Shown: positions 35,793-46,318, numbered from the stretch's first letter. The stretch: 64,000 bases of DNA from Sipunculus nudus (GCA_026874595.1 CM049322.1:9006400-9070399); one strand, 5' to 3'. Numbers and translations: made by a program. The notes: generated by a model not told the origin, from the sequence alone.

Positions 35793-35793
<1 letters not shown>
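34450..35793 (+). pseudogene. LINE reverse-transcriptase pseudogene with internal deletion
   Basis: In broken frames the plus strand reads blocks of a non-LTR reverse transcriptase: an N-terminal VSDIRMAVYNLKMGKSEG ... HHILRGTHRFYV region (34540-34650), PADMNTYVLIPIPQD, an AFKKGHSTNISTVVLKEI block, VYICFVDASRAFDRIN with the first catalytic Asp, NNGVLSP, and GALGYADEITLLCPTRSGLQ (35228-35290), where YADE stands in place of YADD. From about 35368 the frame resumes with a C-terminal ALRHLWHLLYN ... SRSVNLSLTMQNVANDFVNF region. The link between palm and C-terminal region is far shorter than expected, so an internal segment has been lost. The clade is not certain; it differs from the CR1/L2-type fragments elsewhere in the window. 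Confidence 0.8.

Positions 35794-35831
<38 letters not shown>
35793..35831. repeat. (AT)n microsatellite at LINE 3' end
   Basis: AT run directly after the end of the LINE-like frame. Confidence 0.9.
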
Positions 35832-35834
<3 letters not shown>

Positions 35835-35835
<1 letters not shown>

Positions 35836-36780
35836 TGCATGGCTAAGTCAGCCTAACTGTATGGCTGTATGTTAAAGTGAAAACCGTTGCCGTCATAATC
35901 GAATGACGTAACCGTTTCGTCACGGGCGTCCCGTGAAATTCCCTGCATACACGTTATGAACAGGCCAACAGGTGTCACCATGTTCAGTAGACCCTGATTT
36001 GCTCCACTCTGTTATACTCTTTATTGCCCTTTTTGAATATAGTTCCCAGGGCACCTTTTCTGAGAAAATTATTCATCAAAGGGACCAAAGGCTAGGTAAA
36101 TCTAGAAGAATTAAAATTAACGTTTTTGCACTTCTGGGAAGAATTATTTTTGAGTATAGCTTCCAGACCATGTCTCCCCTTCTGATGTAATAGAACTTAA
36201 TATTTTGTTAACTTTTAATACACGCGGTCAGACCCTGTCACGGGAGGCTAAGCAGGCATCGTGGCTCCAGCACATACTGTGTGTGACAAAGCAAGGATTT
36301 GAAAGAAGAAAATGAAAAGTTACAGCCAAATTTAAGTCATAGTTTCTTTCTAAAGAATTAAGTTTTTTTTAAAACATTCCACTTGTTAAACCGCTAAGTT
36401 CAAAAGAATGTTTACATTTATGGTTTTAAAATTAACAGACCATTTCAACCCTTCTTCAGATATTGGATGTTCAAGCCAAACTTATAACATTGTCTCGACC
36501 ATTTGTTTATACATCCACAGTTTGTTCTTTATTCTTTTCTTCTCTTAATGCCCATGTATGAAATTGGGTTAGTACATTTTCACCCATTGTTTTATGGAAA
36601 TGTTACTAATTTTCCTTTCAAGCAGAATGTGCATGCCGGGCTTTACTTATAACCATTGCAAAATTTTGTTCAACTACATAATTATATAAGCGGCGGAGGT
36701 GTCAAGGTCCCTATAGACTGAGCGGTGTGCATCTGTTTATATTTGTAAAAAATAGACGTTACCAGTCAAAATTGCAAATA
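35835..36780. other. Non-coding DNA
   Basis: No exon recognised. A short GC-richer start (35.88-36.0 kb, CCGTTTCGTCACGGGCGTCC) has no assigned role. Confidence 0.35.
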
Positions 36781-36784
36781 CACC

Positions 36785-37960
36785 TTAAATAACAAAATGT
36801 TTCGAAACATTTACAACTTCCATGCGAATCCACATATTGCATATCAGATTCCAGTGAACTCCCTTAAACGTAATTTAAAAGCTTTCCTGCCAGGGTTTCA
36901 AATCAATGTAGATTACCATCTTAGGTTCTTGTTTCAATGATATTGACTGAATATTGTTCAGTTGGCTTTTGCTGACAAACTCTGCTGGTATTTATACAAT
37001 TTAGATTCGTATATTATTGAATATACATATTAACTGTATATGTGTACGGTACATTATTTAACGTATGAGCCTAAGAGCGTTCTTTCGGTTTTCTGCAATT
37101 TGAAAATGTCAGTCTTTAAAGGCCGTCCAGCCTTTATATACAGGCATCATATATCCAATCACAGAGTAAAATACTGCATGTTAAGAATTAAATGTTCAGA
37201 GTATTTTGTTGAATGTATGATATAAACGGTGTATGTTGTTGCACGACCATATTGTAGACCCTGCTGATTTTACATAGGGTAAAATATATGATAGTGAAAT
37301 GTGAATAGGATCACGTGGTACATTATACATATGTCTACACACCAGAGGCTCACTCTTTCTTACTTCACGGCTGCTTGGTGTTAATTAATTCATTGAACAG
37401 AAAGTATCAACTACATTCCTGTATAACAGACACGTTGATCTTTTGTTCTACCTGTTTGCATTGGGTTTTTGTAATATTTCATTCCTAGGAGGTGTCTTCA
37501 CTGAGAGGGAGTGAATGAGAGCATTCATGAATGTGTCAGTATTTATAAACTCCATATGAGAGCATTATCACAATATGTTTGTATATATATATACCAGCCT
37601 GTTACAGTAATTTACTCCCGTACAAGGAGAGTTTTCTCGTGCATACTTAATGACGTGTGCTTGTGGATGCTATATTAGGAATGCTGGATGTAATATTATA
37701 TTACTGCCTGCTGTAAGCGAAACTCATAAATCTTTATCTATATGTAAAGATTTGTCCGGACATTATATATTATTCATTTTGAAGTACATAAAATACCCAT
37801 GTTAATAACGGAAGAGGTCAAACGTAGCACGTCTGTTTATTTTGCTAAATGTTTGGACGTGATGTTTCGGGTTTAAAAGATGTAAAAGTTTGTACTCTAA
37901 ACCCAGTGACGCCCAGGTGGTCATTCAGGTCATTTAAGACCACCGAAAACTCCCTTTCTT
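36785..37960 (+). repeat. Dispersed repeat, copy 2 (partner at 4.85-6.02 kb)
   Basis: Same block order and orientation as copy 1, with scattered substitutions and indels. Shared landmarks include CCTTAAACGTAATTTAAAAG (one base differs in copy 1), AATGTTCAGAGTATTTTGTT, GACCATATTGTAGACCC and GGACGTGATGTTT. The AATAAA of copy 1 (5859-5864) is not kept here (GTTAATAACGG), so this copy is not an equivalent 3' end. Confidence 0.75.
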
Positions 37961-38199
37961 AGGTTCTCTTGAGGTCCAACATATTTCTATTTATACTCCG
38001 TTCTAGATATTTCCTTTAATACTGGAAAGCTTTTCATAGTAACTGATAATGACATTGTATGAATACAATGAAAAAATATAAAAATATATCGAGAGCAAAG
38101 GCTTGTGCAAGTCTGTATTTATTCAAAACGGAAAAGGATTGAAGGTATATCACGAGGAATGTCCTATAATAGAGGAACATAGAATATTTGTGGAGCGAT

Positions 38200-38465
38200 T
38201 GCAGTATTAGCCAAGGTGCCGAACTTGTGATCAAGCGGTCATGGATTCGAATCCTGCAGCCTCTTACGTAAGACCCCTAAACAAGGTCTCAGCCACAAGT
38301 GTGCGTATGTATACCTAGCCTTATAAAGAGTATCGGATTAAGTGTTATCTGCGTATGGCGGGCCCTGGTGACCTGAAAACCCTATGTGGGCTCTGTAGCG
38401 TCCTAATGGACCTACCACTTCTGAGTCAGTTATAAGGAAGGGGACTCAAAACCTGCAACTTTCCT
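38200..38465 (+). mobile_element. tRNA-derived SINE
   Basis: A box A-like TAGCCAAGGTGCCG (from about 38208) and a box B-like GATTCGAATCC (about 38243-38253) are spaced as in tRNA-derived SINEs. The head and the following AAGACCCCTAAACAAGGTCT resemble the SINE nested in the LINE at 61.6 kb (AAGACCCTTAGGCAAGGTCC), so they are probably diverged members of one family. The 3' part keeps CTGTAGCGTCCTAATGGAC, a rearranged echo of GGACTAGCGTCCCATT in the other copy. Confidence 0.7.
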
Positions 38466-38547
38466 TTTAGGATATCCCATCATTATAAATCGTTAGACTT
38501 TACACTTGTTAAATGTTTGTAGCATGCATTTCTTTTGGATAGCTTGG

Positions 38548-38660
38548 GAATCGAACCCATGACCCGCCCCCCTCCCCCCCCCCCCCCACCCGATTGCCGG
38601 TCGTCTACTCTACCCCTTGCTTAACATGGACTCCAAACCCATCATGGGTTCGATTCCCTT
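38548..38660. repeat. Inverted repeat of box-B-like arms around a C-rich loop
   Basis: GGAATCGAACCCATGAC at about 38548-38564 is nearly the reverse complement of ATCATGGGTTCGATTCC at about 38640-38656. Both arms resemble a tRNA T-arm (GGGTTCGATTCC) in opposite orientation. Between them is a long C-run (38562-38590) and ordinary sequence. No complete tRNA cloverleaf can be drawn on either side. Confidence 0.6.
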
Positions 38661-38849
38661 TCGGGAATATTTGGTGAGATATTTGAATGTGGTACTATTC
38701 AAGTATAGTAAGACATCATATGAGACCATTGTATTGCCGAACGGACGACTAGTGAGGAACAGACGTTGGATTGAATACCATGTACCAGTTCGTGACGGGC
38801 ATCCAAGATAAATTTGGCGATATATAATATGGTGAATTGCAGGAGAAAT

Positions 38850-38985
38850 TATAAAAAGGTACAAGAAATATCACAACTGTGACAAGCGTATTCGCAATTT
38901 TGACATCTCAGATGACGTCTTGTTGCTCCTCATGGCGGACTGCAAAAGAGTGTTAGTTCAGTTGAAAGAATCGTAACCCATCAAT
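38850..38985 (+). pseudogene. Ty3/gypsy integrase C-terminal fragment
   Basis: A plus-strand frame reads RYKKYHNCDKRIRNFDISDD followed by VLLLLMADCKRVLVQLKES and a stop. This fits the region after the integrase core in gypsy elements: a basic YY.R stretch, a V-(L)3-(P/M) strand, a spacer, and (L/V)-x-x-(W/L)-K-G/E. The diagnostic GP(Y/F) end is lost. It is not continuous with the integrase remnant at 6.9-7.6 kb and lies on the other strand. Confidence 0.55.
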
Positions 38986-38989
38986 AACT

Positions 38990-39240
38990 AATACAAAGGA
39001 TACGAATTAGCCGCAATCGATGAGACAGTGCAATATATCAGAGAATGGAGCTCCAGACAAAGCATCACCGGCAAACTTGTAGCTGGGGGAAAAAAGAAAC
39101 ATTGCGATACATGACTTCTATAACGAGATACGCGATTGGGTCCGAATTTATGATGACATGTTAGCTGATGGTCTCAAGCAAAAATTTAAGTCAGAGCGAA
39201 ACCACGCAGAACCGTTCGTAACTTTAATCAATTGAACGGA
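38990..39240 (+). pseudogene. Unrecognised degenerate coding-like segment after the gypsy fragment
   Basis: The plus strand has YELAAIDETVQYIREWSSRQ and a little further SITGKLVAGGKKKHC, then, after stops, DDMLADGLKQKFKSERNHAE. The residue mix looks like old protein-coding sequence, probably from the same or another retroelement. Family not recognised. Confidence 0.3.
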
Positions 39241-39244
39241 AATT

Positions 39245-40020
39245 AGTTTATTGAGTTCGTGTAGGCTGAGTGCAATTTTAGCTGAGTTTTGAACAATCGT
39301 TTTTGATTATTTGAAGGTCTGAAATGTTCTGCTTGTCATGCTGACCGATTATAACAGACAGACCACAACCAACTACTCAGTATAACAAATACAAATTTGT
39401 ATAAAAAATACACTTTTACTGATGTATTGGTACGGGAGGACAGATGAAATTGGTTTGCATATCCTCTTTCAGAAAATGTATACTTTCTTATAAATATAAG
39501 GGGGGGGGGTTTACAAAACAGGTGTGAGCAGACTGGCTGCCTTTATTGAGTATTTAAGTATTCATTTGATAATTATATACGTGTTGGTCTTTTGCTAAAT
39601 AATTCTCTCATCCCACGCACTTCTGCAAATTTTTATCTGCACGTATGCTTTTCCTGTATTTTAAATCAAGACAGCTGTTACCGGTAAATCAAAAGCTGCA
39701 TGTTATTGATCCGGATTTTCCATATGGTGTATATAACAGCTCTCTTATACATGAGTTTGAGGGATGGTCGGCACATCAAATGGGAAACATGGAAATAGTG
39801 TAATCAAGAGGGTAGTTAGTGGGAAGTTAGGCCAGGCTCTACCACATGCGTTACAGACGTTTAGGTGCCTTTTTTTTAAATTTTCTCAATTTCTTAAATT
39901 AATTCAGTGGAATCTGAATTTAACCCTAGTCTTATATTCAGTGGTTCGTTAATGCATCTAACAATGATTTATAAGAAGTATAAATGGACGATAGGATATA
40001 CTATATGATTCCGTATATGT
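39245..40020. other. AT-rich non-coding DNA
   Basis: No exon recognised. There is a G-run near 39500. Confidence 0.35.
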
Positions 40021-40029
40021 TCTCTTAAT

Positions 40030-40720
40030 CAATGGTCAATTGGCAACAAGGGGTGGTGTAGCCATACTATATAGAAGTAAACTACCTGATTGAAGCTAAT
40101 TTTGGAACTCGTTCGAATCTCTGGAATGCATTTTGCCCTCAGCACAGTTCATCACGTTAGTACTTATTCATGTATACAGGCCAACACCTTCAAATAGAAA
40201 CAAATCCCCCATATTCCATTTTGGGTTTTCGGACTACTAATATCATTCAGTCACTGCACATAGCTTACTTCTGATTGGAGGAGACTTCCCTTTTTAGGTG
40301 GGATCCGCCAGCAATAGTGAGGCCTTAGATAATATTGCTTTAAGTCCCCCAGCCTGGCACAGCTTACAAATTACAGAACATATCCGAGTGGTCACACATT
40401 AGACTTTGTTGACGGACGCCCTTGTACTGTATACACATTCGACTGACCATGGTCCTGTTTATACACGACTACGAATTGCAAGGCCTAGCCTTCCCGGTGA
40501 AAATTAGAGAATAAAAAGCACACATATTGACCATTTATCAGCAGCCATTAAATGTTTCCTCATTCCAGGCTTCAGTTGTCAGAATTATCCGAAATTGAAC
40601 ACTTCGAGCTTTACATTACAGAACTCTCTGATATTTTAGAAATATGCTCAATGTTGATATTAGGGAACCAAAATAACGCCGTAGACTGGGGAAAAGAATA
40701 GCATAAACCTTGCTGATTGT
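40030..40720 (+). pseudogene. LINE AP-endonuclease domain fragment
   Basis: In several frames the plus strand shows the order of an APE-type endonuclease of CR1/L2-like LINEs: GGVAILYRSKLPD, FESLECILPSAQFITLVLIH with VYRPTPSNRN following, LLLIGGDFPF (GDFN-type block), NSEALDNIAL, a broken SGHTLDFV block, and a TDHGPV block (SDH-type). It then enters the linker (LSELSEIEHFELYITELSDI). Multiple stops and frame changes make it inactive. No reverse transcriptase follows. Confidence 0.6.
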
Positions 40721-41018
40721 CCACAGGCAGATGATTGCTGAGATCAGTGTTGCACTAATCAGGTCAAAACCACCTACTTCAGATCTACAATGACTGATTC
40801 TTAAGGTAAAACAAATACTAGTTGGAATCTTATGAGTAGGAAAAACGTATGGAAAAAACATTACACTGTGGTGTAACTCTCCTTAGATCAGTACACTTTA
40901 CTATCTTCTCATCATATCTTGCTGAGTTACCAGTTAGGTTGATGTTTAATGTAACAGTTATGCAAATGATGCTCAGTTATGGATCACACCTAAGCCCAGT
41001 AATTCATACTAAGCATTT

Positions 41019-42637
41019 TTAGATCAGCTGAATTTCAGTCATGCTGAGCTAAAGTGGTTGGCTATTGTCCATCGTTCATCCGTCCTGCCGTCTGGCCGTC
41101 CGGCCGTCCATTAGCAGGGCACAAATCGTATCCGTAAAAGCTAGGCTCAGGAACCCGCTGCAGTCTTAGAGGTACTAAAGTAATCTCCTCGGAACTTGAA
41201 ATTAGGTCACTGCGGCCTACATTCCTCGAGATGTGGGCCGTGTTTGCACCTCACCGAATTAATTCTTATAGCCAAAATTATCATTTCAAACCTTCCAGCT
41301 TTTGCATATGGGAAGAGCCATAATTATTTTGACGTCTCAGGGTCAAAGGTCAAGTTAACAGGACCCACTTCTTTGAAGAGCTTGTGGGTGCATTTTAAGA
41401 CATACTTTTCATCCTAACCTTTTCATGTTTCACATATGGGTCATCTTTCTATGGGGGTAGTATATTGTAGATTTTAACATCATAAGGTCAAAGGCCAAGG
41501 TCACAGGACTCACTTGTTTGAAAAGCTTTTGAAAAATTTTAAGCCAAACTATATGATCAAACTCTCAATCAGTTACATATAGCTCTCCCATCAATAGGGG
41601 GAATTCGTATAGATAGTCAGGTCAAAATGTCAAAGGTCAAGGTCACATGATACTTTTCCGACATCTTCCATTTGCATCAACCAGCTCACCTACCAATAGG
41701 GGAAGAGACCTGTTGATTTTGAGGTCCCAAGGTCAAAGGTCAAGGTCACAGAGTCATTGGTTACTAAAGACTGGTAGTGCCCTCTGTATTTTTTTCTAAT
41801 CTTTACACATTTTCACCTCTACTCTTGAGACTCAAAAACAGCAGTTGCATCAGTTTCTTAGCTGTGGGTCCACCAATTGTCTTGAAACCTCACATATTTA
41901 TTGTGCATGACTACATTTAGTAGTTCATACAGACTGGTGGCGCCACTCTTTCTATATATGTTCTACGCATTTTTTACCTCTTACTTCGATACATTAAGAT
42001 GACAGCAATTGTATCAGTTTATCAACTGTGGTTTCATCTTGTGATCTGAAACATCATATGTGATTATTGATCATGACTAATTTTGTCAGTTCCTAAGGAC
42101 TTGATGTGCCATCTGTACTTTATATATCTTTCCAAAAACCGTTCATATACTTTTTACACTGACAGATATAAATCAATGGTGTCAGCTTTTCTGCCGTAAT
42201 TTCATTAAGTGTCCTGACACATGGTGTGCTTTTGATAAAAAAAATGTTTCATCCGTTGTTGAAGCCTGGTGTGCCAGCTGTATTTTTCTATTTTCAGGTA
42301 CACTTCCTACTTAGCCCCTTTACAATATTGGTCATAGTGACCTAATTTCAAGGGAACTTTTCTTGACCTCCCTGAAACTCATGTATAAATTCTAGGTCAG
42401 AAGGGTACTTAAAATCATGTTTTGGCCGAAATTAGCAAAATATAGGTCACTAGGACCTAATTTCATGTTTTCAGGGAGATTTGCCTGGGCCTCCATGGTT
42501 GTAAAGTTAGGAATTTCTAGGTCTAACGGTTACGGTTTGCGCCCTATTAACAGCCAGGCCGCTTCATTTGAAGGTCTCAAAAATACAGAAAAAATGTTAC
42601 GATTTGTGCCCTGCTAACTTTCAGGCAGCTGAGCTAA
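41019..42637. mobile_element. 1.62-kb non-autonomous DNA element with terminal inverted repeats and three internal tandem arrays
   Basis: Outer ends TTAGATCAGCTG (41019-41030) and CAGCTGAGCTAA (42626-42637) are inverted with one mismatch. Inside them TTAGCAGGGCACAAATCGTA (41111-41130) is the exact reverse complement of 42598-42617. The left arm is rich in CCGTCC/GCCGTC. Internally: (i) four degenerate units at about 41340, 41486, 41620 and 41728, each with GGTCAAAGGTCAAGGTCAC or a close variant; (ii) four units of about 165 bases starting near GACTGGTAGTGCC (41769, 41932, 42098, 42264); (iii) two units around ACCTAATTTCA-AGGGA (about 42340 and 42458). No transposase frame is present. From memory, repeats with these ends and arms are frequent in molluscs. 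Confidence 0.75.
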
Positions 42638-42644
42638 ATTTATG

Positions 42645-43610
42645 ATATTTTTACCCATTTCAATTTTCTACCCTGTGGCAGACCTCACATGATTATAAAA
42701 TTAAAGGCAGTGTGGCTGAATGATGTGTGTGATTCCCATTACACAGAACATTTTCCATTATGCCTTTGTCTAAAAACATATTAGGGGACGTGTTCTGTCG
42801 ATATATAACTCGAATTAGTATCTTTATTATATGTTGTTATAAGTTATTATAAGACTTTAAAACATATAACCTTGGTTTAAAGTATATTGAATTGGAAATA
42901 TTAGGCTCCACAGATTCAAAACGTGCCTTGCCATTGGGAAATTATTTATTTAGTTGCTTGTATATAATCGATCAACACTCTTCTTCGTATGGTTTATATA
43001 AAGCAATTATGTGATATTTTTGTTCAAAGATTCGTTGTTTGTCAGACGTATCCGGAGTGTCAGTAAGATATATGGCCTGTGAAAACTTTGGATCCAGCCG
43101 ATGATCCAGAGATGTTAGATCACCATACAAGATGAAAGTAGCTTCCAATTGGTTTGTAAAGCTATCACTATAAAGACAATCTGAGTTTGTTTAAAGCTTG
43201 TTTATTAGAAATTAAATCAGGATGGTCAGTACAATTTTGTTAGAAAATTTATGACTTTCCTTGTCCTCTACTCTCAATGATCATCATACTGCAAGTACAA
43301 TCTATTTGAAAGTAATGTTATCCCGGGTCATTCTATATTATATTGGTTAATAACAGTTTCTTTTAGATATGATAAAAAGTCAGCTATAACGTTTACTTCT
43401 TGTATTGTCCGAGTGCGTTTCTTGGCGAAAGTGGACTCTTTATACAAGCGTGTCATAACAAAGCGCACGATAGATATATTGAGCCCATTCTAGTAATATA
43501 ACAAGGTTTATTATGGGAATACACATGCAATCTTTTGAATATACTCAAGAAGCGTAGGCTAAATAAGGACTCCCCTGCAACATATATACATTTCCGGTCC
43601 ATTCATATTT
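42645..43610. other. AT-rich DNA, 3' flank of the GTPase pseudogene
   Basis: Beyond the stop of the minus-strand GTPase. No recognised exon. Confidence 0.35.
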
Positions 43611-43612
43611 GT

Positions 43613-43968
43613 CTACCCAGTCAGCTTGCGGTAGATTAATTTCACCAAGGGAACAGTTCCCAAAGACAAAATCCCTATAACGATGTCCTTCCATGCAGTA
43701 CTTTTTTCAGCAGCATTCTGGTCATAGTACTTTTGAATCTCAGCATAAGGCGGCATCCTCTCAGGGTTTCTCATCTTATTCTTTATCTCACATAACTCCT
43801 ACGTCCATCACAATACGACTCAAGGTCCTTCTTTCGAATCTTCTGTACTCCAACGGTCATCAGTTGTCGAGTACGCTTTTCGTAGTTCTGAAGAATACTC
43901 AGCTCCGTGTGTCGAAACTTTTCCTGAAACACATCCGGTTCCAGATATGGACCATCTTCTGAGCAGAT
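43613..43968 (-). pseudogene. GTPase exon 13: distal helix bundle and C-terminal hydrophobic segment
   Basis: Acceptor GCCTTTTAG, phase 0: ICSEDGPYLEPDVFQEKFRH, matching the EIC(G)GDKP(F/Y)L.P.....K block of atlastins, then a Lys/Arg-rich helix. Around 43797-43802 the frame shifts, after which ELCEIKNKMRNPERMPPYAE and then AWKDIVIGILSLGTVPLVKL continue to TAG at 43613-43615. The last block (IVIGILSLGTVPLV) is hydrophobic and could be a single C-terminal membrane anchor; atlastins have two closely spaced ones. Confidence 0.7.
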
Positions 43969-44097
43969 CTAAAAGGCAGATATATTTCGATATATTCTGA
44001 GAATTGGGTCTTAAATGATCAACCGCAGAACGTTGGATATAAATATATGTGTAAGCGCGTGTGTCCCATTATAAGCATTAATGATGACGATGATGAT

Positions 44098-44202
44098 TAT
44101 AATAATAGTAAAAATAATAATATTAAAATAATAATTACAATAATAATAATAATAATAATAATAATTATTATTATTATTATAATAAAAATAATAATAATAA
44201 GG
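44098..44202. repeat. (AAT)n/(ATT)n imperfect palindrome in a GTPase intron
   Basis: AAT trinucleotides run into ATT trinucleotides (about 44143-44180), so the single strand can fold on itself. It lies next to the donor of exon 12. Confidence 0.85.
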
Positions 44203-44206
44203 ATAC

Positions 44207-44269
44207 TTTTGACATTTCTATGACGAACTCTTGCTTGGCCTCTTGGAAAACCGAATTGATCTCTTCTTC
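44207..44269 (-). pseudogene. GTPase exon 12
   Basis: 21 codons, phase 0 to 0, strong acceptor TTTTTTTTTCTAG, donor AAA|GTATCC: EEEINSVFQEAKQEFVIEMS plus K. Equivalent to the Y...M.(E) helix before the ICG.DKP block of atlastins. Intact; an (ATT)n/(AAT)n palindrome begins within a few bases of its donor. Confidence 0.7.
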
Positions 44270-44816
44270 CTAGAAAAAAAAAGTTATGTTTGTAAATACG
44301 TTTTTCCCTGAAAATGACATCATACTCTGCAAACAAAATCACGGTCTGTTAAAACAACTCCTGTAAAATATTTTGAACGTACTTTATATGGAGTGTATAT
44401 TAAAGTTTACCATTCAAAAGGAGTTAAAGAAAACTAAGATATTAAGTTTTATTTTAAGGACGGGAATAAACACAACTACATTTTTTGAAGGGCAGTGAAA
44501 TAATGAACAAAATTGTCATTACTGACTTTAAGTGTAAAGAGGAACTATTGTACCACATTCAGTTGGATAAAGAAGCGATATCTATGTTTTTTTTCCCATT
44601 CTTTGATATTATGTATGAGTCCTCTAAAATACGGATCAGTTTAAAACTAATGTACCAAACCGTTAAAGGATAGTGTCTCGTGAGGGAATATCAAATAGAT
44701 AGTTAATATAATTGTAGCGTATATAACCACTCAAAAAGATTTACTGTGATCTCAATAAGAAAATATATGAAAAAAGTTGTTACATTGTTCTATGAGTAAC
44801 TAATATGTTTCCTTAC

Positions 44817-45018
44817 TTGTTTCCCCATCAATTTAGATTCCATGTGTTGAAACATCAAATCACCAATCTCCTTCATATGATTCTTTAGAGCATCTATTTG
44901 AGATGTCACTTGTGTTTGACTACCTTTTTTCAATCTCATAAACTCTCTCATTGCCGTGTCTTCACATTCATGTATTAAGCGATGAATCTCCATTTTGTGA
45001 CGGCATGTCCTTGAATCT
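44817..45018 (-). pseudogene. GTPase exon 11 (long helix)
   Basis: Acceptor CTTTTCAAATAG, donor CAA|GTAAGG. About 66 codons, strongly helical: HRLIHECEDTAMREFMRLKK, then QVTSQIDALKNHMKEIGDLM. Probably part of the stalk between the G domain and the C-terminus. End phase 0 fits exon 12. Confidence 0.55.
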
Positions 45019-45155
45019 CTATTTGAAAAGAATAAATATGAAAATAGAAAGATTAAAGTAGTTTTCAAATTTAGTATCTATTTCTAATAGTAATTTTCTA
45101 TGTTTCTATAATCATTGAAAGTATTGAAATATTACACTAATAATCAATGATGTAC

Positions 45156-45277
45156 CTCTTGAAGCCCTCTTGCAAAGAGTTCCATGCACTGTTGCAATAT
45201 TGGACGATTGTATTGATCAATGAGAGCATGCAAAGTGTGTGCATAAGTATTATTCAGGTGTGGAAAAGCGTAGACCG
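45156..45277 (-). pseudogene. GTPase exon 10 (helical region), tentative
   Basis: Acceptor ATACCATTTAG, donor GAG|GTACAT. Encodes NNTYAHTLHALIDQYNRPIL then QQCMELFARGLQE, an amphipathic helix. Phase does not agree with exons 9 and 11 as placed, so another indel or a missing exon is needed. Confidence 0.45.
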
Positions 45278-45689
45278 CTAAATGGTATAAACGCATTTCG
45301 TGATTCGGTCAGTTCAAGTAACATATCTATAATAATCTATAATAACGTTCCTATGAAAAACGGATCTTAACAGGTAAAGAATTTTGCGACATCCTGTATA
45401 TACAGAATAAATTATTGAACAGTACCTGCACAGTCGACTCAGGAGAAGGCAATTTTCCCTCTTGAAATAGGGATACACAACCCCATAGAAATAAAATAAA
45501 TGCTCAATCCGGCACACAGGAACTCATGAAATGTACGGAATATAACAGAGTACGAATAATAATCCAGATTTATTTCTTGATTACCATTACAGATATGTTC
45601 ATGTTTCATACTCATTTTTCTTTGTTATTTCTTGTTCTGGTAGTGAGGATTAATGACGTAAGTAACACTATAATGCAACATCTACTCAC

Positions 45690-45823
45690 GACAATGTGCT
45701 TAAAGAGTTAAGTTTTGTTCATCACATTCCCTCCTACTATTTTGATGTCATCTTTTAATTTGTTTTGCTCAAGCAGGAAATTTTGCAACTCTATTAACCG
45801 CTCTCGGAAATCCTCCGAAAGAT
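45690..45823 (-). pseudogene. GTPase exon 9, in-frame TAA
   Basis: Acceptor TTGATTCAG and donor GTC|GTGAGT: 134 bases, phase 1 to 0. LSEDFRERLIELQNFLLEQN then KLKDDIKIVGGNV corresponds to the L...F...L..L...LL...L..K.I.G segment at the end of the G domain. TAA at 45708-45710 comes before LFKHIV. Confidence 0.7.
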
Positions 45824-46029
45824 CTGAATCAAGGGAAATACACTCATAATCTATTCGGCACGACATCGAAATTTGTATTTAAAAGAAATTATTCTTCACC
45901 ATTAATGGCATTGCTTATGATTTTCAGCTAAGGGTATCTTAAATATAAATATAAACTTATTTATTTTACATGGATTGTACAAATAGTATTTATAATTAAT
46001 CGCGGCACACTCCATCGCTTAGGTTTTCT

Positions 46030-46188
46030 GCATTCCGTGGATTATATAGATGGAAGAAACCGGAGAACCTGGAGAAAACCACTGGCCGTGGACGGGCAGC
46101 AACAACCCACTCTCATAGAAAGGCCGGGGATCGAACCCGGGTAGCCAGCGGAGAGAGTTTTACCCCTCGACCGTCCTGGCCCTATCTC
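46030..46188 (-). mobile_element. tRNA-derived SINE with GGTTTTCTCC...CTCCGGTTTC core
   Basis: Read on the minus strand: a box A-like GGTCGAGGGGTAA, a perfect box B-like GGGTTCGATCCCCGG (plus-strand 46125-46139), then GAGAGTGGGTTGTTGCTG and GTGGTTTTCTCCAGGTTCTC then CGGTTTCTTCC. The same body is found on the plus strand at 59.4 kb. The core resembles the conserved central domain of V-type SINEs of vertebrates, from memory. It sits in an intron of the GTPase pseudogene. Confidence 0.75.
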
Positions 46189-46318
46189 AACGTGAATATA
46201 TAACTAATTGAGATAATCGAACAGATATGTAGAATCTTCCATTATTAAGCTCATCACTTATAGCAAGGCGCACCGCATAACTTTCCAGAAAAAAGCCCTC
46301 TCATCGATGTTGTCTCAC

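Noticed and set aside
41336-41750. CRISPR-like array of short repeats
   Set aside because: Spacing is irregular, units are degenerate over their whole length, and the context is a eukaryotic transposon.
44790-45068. Minus-strand frame starting at its own Met as a separate small secreted protein
   Set aside because: The hydrophobic start lies in intron sequence before acceptor AAATAG; the helical part fits as an exon of the GTPase gene.
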